DNA of 9,830 bases from Neisseriaceae bacterium (GTDB lineage Bacteria; Pseudomonadota; Gammaproteobacteria; Burkholderiales; Neisseriaceae), in the NCBI GenBank assembly GCA_017446355.1, contig JAFSQZ010000118.1, forward strand, positions 1 to 9,830, read 5' to 3'. The position numbers and the translations under genes are program-made. Positions 6,739 to 9,830 of the stretch are shown here, in pieces. Each line of letters opens with the position of its first letter. Position 1 is the stretch's first letter. The notes under the pieces were generated by a model, which worked only from the letters and a program-made list of their open reading frames with translations, ran no database searches and was not told the DNA's origin.

Positions 6739-7017
6739 TTATTTTTTCTTGGCTTTTTTATCAGCCAAATGACCTTTAAAGGTACGAGTCAATGAGAATT
6801 CACCCAATTTATGACCAACCATATTGTCGCTGATAAATACAGGTACGTGAGTACGACCGTTGTGTACAGCAATGGTTAAACCGATAAAATCAGGCAAAAT
6901 GGTAGAACGGCGAGACCAAGTTTTAATTGGTCGTTTGTCGTTGTTAGCGCGTGCCGTATCAACTTTTTTCAACAAATGTAGGTCAACGTATGGACCTTTT
7001 TTCAATGAACGTGCCAT
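6739..7017 (-). CDS. rpsS: 30S ribosomal protein S19
   Basis: S19 forms a complex with S13 in the head of the 30S subunit, near the A-site tRNA. This 92-residue protein has the standard length and motifs: MARSLKKGPYVDLHLLKK, IKTWSRRSTILPDFIGLT, and VAVHNGR-like IAVHNGRTHVPVFI, followed by GHKLGEFSLTRTFKGH. The C-terminus is lysine-rich. It starts five bases after the rplB stop and has only a weak AAGG site, so reinitiation after rplB is likely. Confidence 0.97.
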   Translation of the reverse strand: MARSLKKGPYVDLHLLKKVDTARANNDKRPIKTWSRRSTILPDFIGLTIAVHNGRTHVPVFISDNMVGHKLGEFSLTRTFKGHLADKKAKKK

Positions 7018-7022
7018 ATTGA

Positions 7023-7856
7023 TTAACCTTTATTAGAGTAACGACGACGAACAATCATGTTGTCAGTACGTTTGTTGTTACGAGTACGATAGCTTTTAGC
7101 TGGAGTACCCCATGGGCTAACAGGTTCACGGGCTTCACCAGTACGACCTTCACCACCACCGTGTGGGTGATCAACAGGGTTCATTACCACACCACGAACA
7201 GTTGGGCGAATACCACGCCAACGGTTTGCACCTGCTTTACCAATTTTTTTCAAGCTTTGTTCTTCATTGCCAACTTCGCCAATGGTTGCACGACAATCAA
7301 CATGAATTAAACGAACTTCACCTGAACGTAAACGAACTTGTGCATAGATGCCTTCTTTTGCCAACAACACAGCAGAAGCACCTGCTGAGCGAGCAATTTG
7401 TGCACCTTTACCTGGTTTCATTTCAATACAGTGAATAGTAGTACCCACAGGAATGTTGCGAATAGGTAAGGTGTTTCCTACTTTAATCGCTGCTTCTGCA
7501 CCAGATACTACTACTGCACCTGCCTGAATACCACGTGGCGCAATAATGTAACGACGTTCACCGTCTGCATAACACAATAAAGCGATGTGTGCGCTACGGT
7601 TTGGATCGTATTCAATGCGTTCTACTTTTGCAGGAATACCATCTTTGTTGCGTTTAAAGTCAATGACACGGTAGTGGTGTTTATGACCACCGCCTTTGTG
7701 GCGTGTCGTAATATGACCATTATTATTGCGACCAGCTGTTGAACTTTGTTTTTCCAACAATGGAGCGTAGGCAGCACCTTTATATAAACCTTCGGTTATC
7801 ACGCGAACCATGCCGCGACGACCAGCAGAGGTCGGTTTCATTTTTACGATAGCCAT
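7023..7856 (-). CDS. rplB: 50S ribosomal protein L2
   Basis: L2 is a large primary 23S rRNA-binding protein needed for subunit association and peptidyl-transferase activity. The product has 277 residues, the length I recall for neisserial L2. It contains GHITTRHKGGGHKHHYRVID at about 48-67, the SH3-like core, and near residue 230 the signature NPVDHPHGGGEGR with the histidine implicated in peptide-bond formation. The end is SYRTRNNKRTDNMIVRRR, matching the family. It follows rplW by two bases, and its AAGGAATAA site overlaps the end of rplW. Confidence 0.98.
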   Translation of the reverse strand: MAIVKMKPTSAGRRGMVRVITEGLYKGAAYAPLLEKQSSTAGRNNNGHITTRHKGGGHKHHYRVIDFKRNKDGIPAKVERIEYDPNRSAHIALLCYADGERRYIIAPRGIQAGAVVVSGAEAAIKVGNTLPIRNIPVGTTIHCIEMKPGKGAQIARSAGASAVLLAKEGIYAQVRLRSGEVRLIHVDCRATIGEVGNEEQSLKKIGKAGANRWRGIRPTVRGVVMNPVDHPHGGGEGRTGEAREPVSPWGTPAKSYRTRNNKRTDNMIVRRRYSNKG

Positions 7857-7858
7857 GT

Positions 7859-8173
7859 TTATTCCTTATCTGCCGCAGCTGCTGCAGCTTCCAAATCTAG
7901 TTCTTGACCAGCAGCCAAGCTAACATAGGCTTTTTTGACATCGCTGCGACAACCCATTACACGACCAAAGCGTTTTACTTTGCCTTTGATGGTTGCGGTT
8001 GTTACAGAAGCAACTTCTACTTTAAACAACAGTTCTACTGCTGCTTTAATTTCTGTTTTGGTTGCATCTTTCAGCACTTTAAAAACCATTTGGTTGCGTT
8101 TTTCAGCTAACAAATTGCTTTTTTCTGAAACAATAGGTGCCAAAATCACTTTCATTAAACGTTCTTGGTTCAT
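7859..8173 (-). CDS. rplW: 50S ribosomal protein L23
   Basis: L23 lies at the tunnel exit and is the docking site for trigger factor and the signal recognition particle. I place the start at 8173, giving 104 residues beginning MNQERLMKVILAPIVSEKSN. An ATG two codons upstream (8179) is possible. The chosen ATG overlaps the rplD TGA as ATGA and sits eight bases from AGGAG, while the upstream ATG is only two bases from it. Family motifs include LLAEKRNQMVFKV, KAAVELLFKVEVASVTT and RRSDVKKAYV-like CRSDVKKAYVSLAAGQELDL. The acidic, alanine-rich tail AAAAAADKE is as I remember neisserial L23. Confidence 0.95.
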   Translation of the reverse strand: MNQERLMKVILAPIVSEKSNLLAEKRNQMVFKVLKDATKTEIKAAVELLFKVEVASVTTATIKGKVKRFGRVMGCRSDVKKAYVSLAAGQELDLEAAAAAADKE

Positions 8174-8790
8174 ACCCATTGCTCCTCTAATTGTGCAACT
8201 GCTTCTTTTGTTAAAACAACTTTTTTGTAGCGCAACAAGCTATAAGGATCTGCTTGTGTAGCTTCTAATACCAATACATTTGGCAAGTTGCGTGAAGACA
8301 AGTACACGTTTTCATCTAATTGTTTGGTTACAAACAATACTTGTTCCATACCTAAATTTTTTACTTGTTCAGCAAATTCTTTGGTTTTAGGTGTGGCAGC
8401 TGATAAATTTTCAATCACAAACAAACGTTCATCGCGAACCAGTTGAGACAAGATAGTTGCCATGCCTGCACGGTACATTTTACGATTTACTTTTTGTGTG
8501 AAATTCTCATCAGGTTTATTTGGGAATGCACGACCACCTTTGCGCCATAATGGAGATGAAGTCATACCTGAACGCGCACGACCTGTTCCTTTTTGTCGCC
8601 AAGGTTTTTTAGTGGAATGTTTTACTTCCGCACGTGTTTTTTGCGCACGGTTAGCAGAACGAGCATTTGCCAAATAAGCAGTAACCAACTGATGAACCAA
8701 CGCTTCGTTGTATTCACGAGCAAACAAAGCATCAGAAGCTGCAACGCTGCCTGAAACTTGTCCTTGTGCATTTATCAGTTTTAATTCCAT
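8170..8790 (-). CDS. rplD: 50S ribosomal protein L4
   Basis: L4 binds 23S rRNA early in assembly and sends a loop into the exit tunnel; in gammaproteobacteria it also represses its own operon. The 206-residue protein shows the basic loop KHSTKKPWRQKGTGRARSG at about 57-75. Gly70, the site of a macrolide-linked change in gonococci, is unchanged. A globular domain with NRKMYRAGMATILSQLVRDE follows at about 102-121, then the C-terminal LPNVLVLEATQADPYSLL. The ATG overlaps the rplC stop as TAATG and the TGA overlaps the rplW ATG. Whether L4 controls the leader upstream of rplC in this organism is not known from the sequence. Confidence 0.97.
   Translation of the reverse strand: MELKLINAQGQVSGSVAASDALFAREYNEALVHQLVTAYLANARSANRAQKTRAEVKHSTKKPWRQKGTGRARSGMTSSPLWRKGGRAFPNKPDENFTQKVNRKMYRAGMATILSQLVRDERLFVIENLSAATPKTKEFAEQVKNLGMEQVLFVTKQLDENVYLSSRNLPNVLVLEATQADPYSLLRYKKVVLTKEAVAQLEEQWV
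8744..8755 (+). other. Near-match DNA uptake sequence in rplD
   Basis: ACGCTGCCTGAA matches the 12-mer at 11 of 12 positions, including the full GCTGCCTGAA core. It lies antisense within the 5' part of rplD. One-mismatch copies can arise by chance, so its function is uncertain. Confidence 0.4.
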
Positions 8791-9437
8791 TACGCACCTG
8801 CTTTCTTAACGCTGTGGCGAACAACAACATCACTATTGATAGCACCAGGCACTGCGCCTTTTACTAATAATAAGTTGCGCTCTGTATCCACACGAATAAT
8901 TTCCAAATGCTGAACAGTTACTTTGGTATTACCGTACTGACCAGCCATGCGTTTACCAGGAAACACGCGACCAGGGTCTTGTGCCATACCGATAGAACCA
9001 GGAACTCGGTGCGAACGAGAGTTACCATGAGAAGTACGTTGAGAACCGAAATTATGGCGTTTAATGGTACCTGAAAAACCTTTACCTTTTGAGGTACCAG
9101 TTACATCAACCAATTGCCCTACTTCAAACAATGCAACGCTTACTTCGTCGCCTGCTTTTAATTCGGCTGCTTTTTCTTCAGAAACAACGAATTCATGCAA
9201 ACCGCGACCCGCAACAACACCTGCTTTTGCAAAATGCCCTGCTTGTGCTTTGTTAACATGATTCGCTTTTTTCTCACCAAAGGTAACTTGAACGGCTGTA
9301 TAACCGTCAGTATCTTTGGATTTTACTTGGGTAACGCGGTTAGCTGGCATTTCTAATACAGTTACGGGGATAGAAACTTCATCGTCCGTAAAGATACGTG
9401 TCATACCAACTTTGCGTCCAACCAGACCTAAAGTCAT
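8790..9437 (-). CDS. rplC: 50S ribosomal protein L3
   Basis: L3 is an early-assembly 23S rRNA-binding protein whose central extension reaches the peptidyl-transferase centre. The 215-residue product begins MTLGLVGRKVGMTRIFTDD. The central loop has GSQRTSHGNSRSHRVPGSIG, then MAQDPGRVFPGKRMAGQYGN. Gln153 aligns with the glutamine methylated by PrmB in Escherichia coli. A longer frame begins at a TTG at 9509, but the ATG at 9437 is preferred. It gives the family's N-terminus and has AAGGA seven bases ahead. It is the first gene of the operon here; rpsJ, which usually precedes it, is absent. Confidence 0.97.
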   Translation of the reverse strand: MTLGLVGRKVGMTRIFTDDEVSIPVTVLEMPANRVTQVKSKDTDGYTAVQVTFGEKKANHVNKAQAGHFAKAGVVAGRGLHEFVVSEEKAAELKAGDEVSVALFEVGQLVDVTGTSKGKGFSGTIKRHNFGSQRTSHGNSRSHRVPGSIGMAQDPGRVFPGKRMAGQYGNTKVTVQHLEIIRVDTERNLLLVKGAVPGAINSDVVVRHSVKKAGA

Positions 9438-9460
9438 GATTTTTTCCTTATTAACAAAGG

Positions 9461-9488
9461 GGTTGGTTACGATTGACCAACCTGTTGG
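9461..9488 (-). promoter_or_regulatory. Second leader hairpin with an alternative pairing
   Basis: GGTTGGT (9476-9482, minus strand) pairs perfectly with ACCAACC (9461-9467) around an 8-base loop, ending 23 bases before the rplC ATG. The same GGTTGG can instead pair with the CCAA at 9485-9488 just upstream, so two exclusive folds are possible. This suggests a regulatory leader, perhaps for ribosomal protein binding (inference). Confidence 0.4.
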
Positions 9489-9490
9489 AT

Positions 9491-9527
9491 AAAAAAACGA
9501 ACTTGGCAAAATAATTCACCAAGCTCG
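9491..9527 (-). terminator. Hairpin plus T-run in the operon leader, possible attenuator
   Basis: Arms 9519-9527 and 9498-9506 form a 9-bp stem with one G-U pair and a 12-base loop. Seven T residues follow on the minus strand (9491-9497). This is the form of an intrinsic terminator, but it lies between the likely promoter and rplC. If transcription starts near 9524, about six base pairs of the stem remain. It may attenuate the operon, or stop transcripts that come from farther upstream. Confidence 0.5.
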
Positions 9528-9541
9528 CCATAATAGCATAT
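9498..9541 (-). promoter_or_regulatory. Extended -10 promoter of the ribosomal protein operon
   Basis: On the minus strand TGCTATTAT forms an extended -10 element, with TATTAT at 9530-9535. No good -35 hexamer is seen 16-18 bases upstream, which the TGn extension may offset. Transcription would start at about 9524, giving a leader of about 87 bases. The stretch is the best promoter match by eye between the tRNA terminator and rplC. Confidence 0.5.
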
Positions 9542-9732
9542 TATTTTTCTACTTGCTAGATAAATAATAACTTTTTCATTGAATTAAATACCGTTAATAG
9601 GTTGATAAACGGTTATTAAACAATCTCAAAAACATTACTCATTAAAAATTTTGTAAAACTTGCTTTTTGAAATGCTTACCATAAGCACCACACATCATTA
9701 GGCTTTACTGAATTTCTGCCGATATTCCAAAT
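9528..9732. other. AT-rich gap between the tRNA terminator and the rplC leader
   Basis: About 200 bases hold no gene that I can support. The minus strand contains an 18-codon ATG frame (9649-9705) without a clear ribosome site. Near 9590-9620 ACCGTT and AACGGT form a short inverted repeat spaced by about 12 bases, which could be chance or a regulator site. rpsJ is not here. Confidence 0.5.
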
Positions 9733-9761
9733 AATAAAACAGCCATTTAGGCTGTTTTATT
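9733..9761 (-). terminator. Terminator after tRNA-Leu
   Basis: AATAAAACAGCC (9733-9744) and GGCTGTTTTATT (9750-9761) form a perfect 12-bp stem with a 5-base loop ATTTA. It lies four bases after the encoded CCA of the tRNA. The T-rich arm favours termination in either direction. Confidence 0.85.
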
Positions 9762-9765
9762 GAAT

Positions 9766-9830
9766 TGGTGCGGATGGAGAGACTCGAACTCTCACGCTTT
9801 TGGCGCCAGAACCTAAATCTGGTGCGTCTA
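9766..9830 (-). tRNA. tRNA-Leu (anticodon UAG), 5' part outside the window
   Basis: Read on the minus strand, the anticodon arm is CCAGA-TTTAGGT-TCTGG, giving the anticodon TAG (UAG in RNA), which reads CUA and other CUN leucine codons. It is preceded by GACGCA of the D-arm side and followed by the long variable arm of a leucine tRNA, including GGCGCCAAAAGCG. The T-arm is GAGAG-TTCGAGT-CTCTC, and the 3' acceptor strand is CATCCGC with A and an encoded CCA (9766-9768). The 5' acceptor strand lies beyond the right edge. Confidence 0.95.

Noticed and set aside
9438..9509. 24-codon N-terminal extension of L3
   Set aside because: It would start at a TTG inside the leader hairpin and is not part of the L3 family. 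The ATG at 9437 has a good ribosome site.
9649..9705. 18-codon minus-strand ATG frame upstream of the operon
   Set aside because: It has no clear ribosome site, no recognisable family and is too short to support by sequence alone.

Overview
The window looks like chromosomal DNA of an AT-rich betaproteobacterium of the family Neisseriaceae. Three things support this. The ribosomal proteins have neisserial lengths and sequences, for example a 104-aa L23 with an alanine-rich tail and a 277-aa L2. The adhesin begins with an extended signal peptide (ESPR). Two perfect 12-mers AGGCTGCCTGAA match, from memory, the Simonsiella-type dialect of the DNA uptake sequence. An oral genus such as Simonsiella, Alysiella or Kingella is the best guess; the species cannot be fixed from this window.

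Every gene lies on the minus strand, so transcription runs from the right edge to the left. At the right edge is the 3' part of a tRNA-Leu(UAG) with an encoded CCA, followed by a strong hairpin terminator. Next is a leader of about 295 bp with an extended -10 promoter and two hairpins. Then comes a tight ten-gene block of the S10 ribosomal operon: rplC-rplD-rplW-rplB-rpsS-rplV-rpsC-rplP-rpmC-rpsQ. Gaps are 0-9 bp; four junctions share one to four bases (TAATG or ATGA) and rpsC overlaps rplP by 17 bp. Most of these genes place 23S rRNA-binding proteins L3, L4, L23, L2, L22, L16 and L29 into the 50S subunit; S19, S3 and S17 go to the 30S subunit. The block ends in an intrinsic terminator just after rpsQ. 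rpsJ is not beside rplC, and rplN and the rest of the spc operon do not follow rpsQ, so the usual S10-spc string is interrupted at both ends.

From about 4180 to 4835 there is no intact gene. This stretch holds the terminator, a short possible gene remnant, a nested 307-bp palindromic element with perfect 24-bp outer and 21-bp inner inverted repeats, three direct repeats spaced 23 bp apart, and a promoter for the next gene.

The left 4.2 kb is one uninterrupted minus-strand reading frame of at least 1392 codons that runs off the window edge, so its C-terminus is not visible. It encodes a large surface protein, most likely a type V secreted (autotransporter) adhesin. The order is ESPR signal peptide, an N-terminal region of unknown fold, about 220 residues of glycine- and NTV-rich beta-helix-like repeats, four related modules of about 178 residues (the middle two nearly identical), and a tail of GNEQPQG heptads encoded by a 21-bp tandem repeat.
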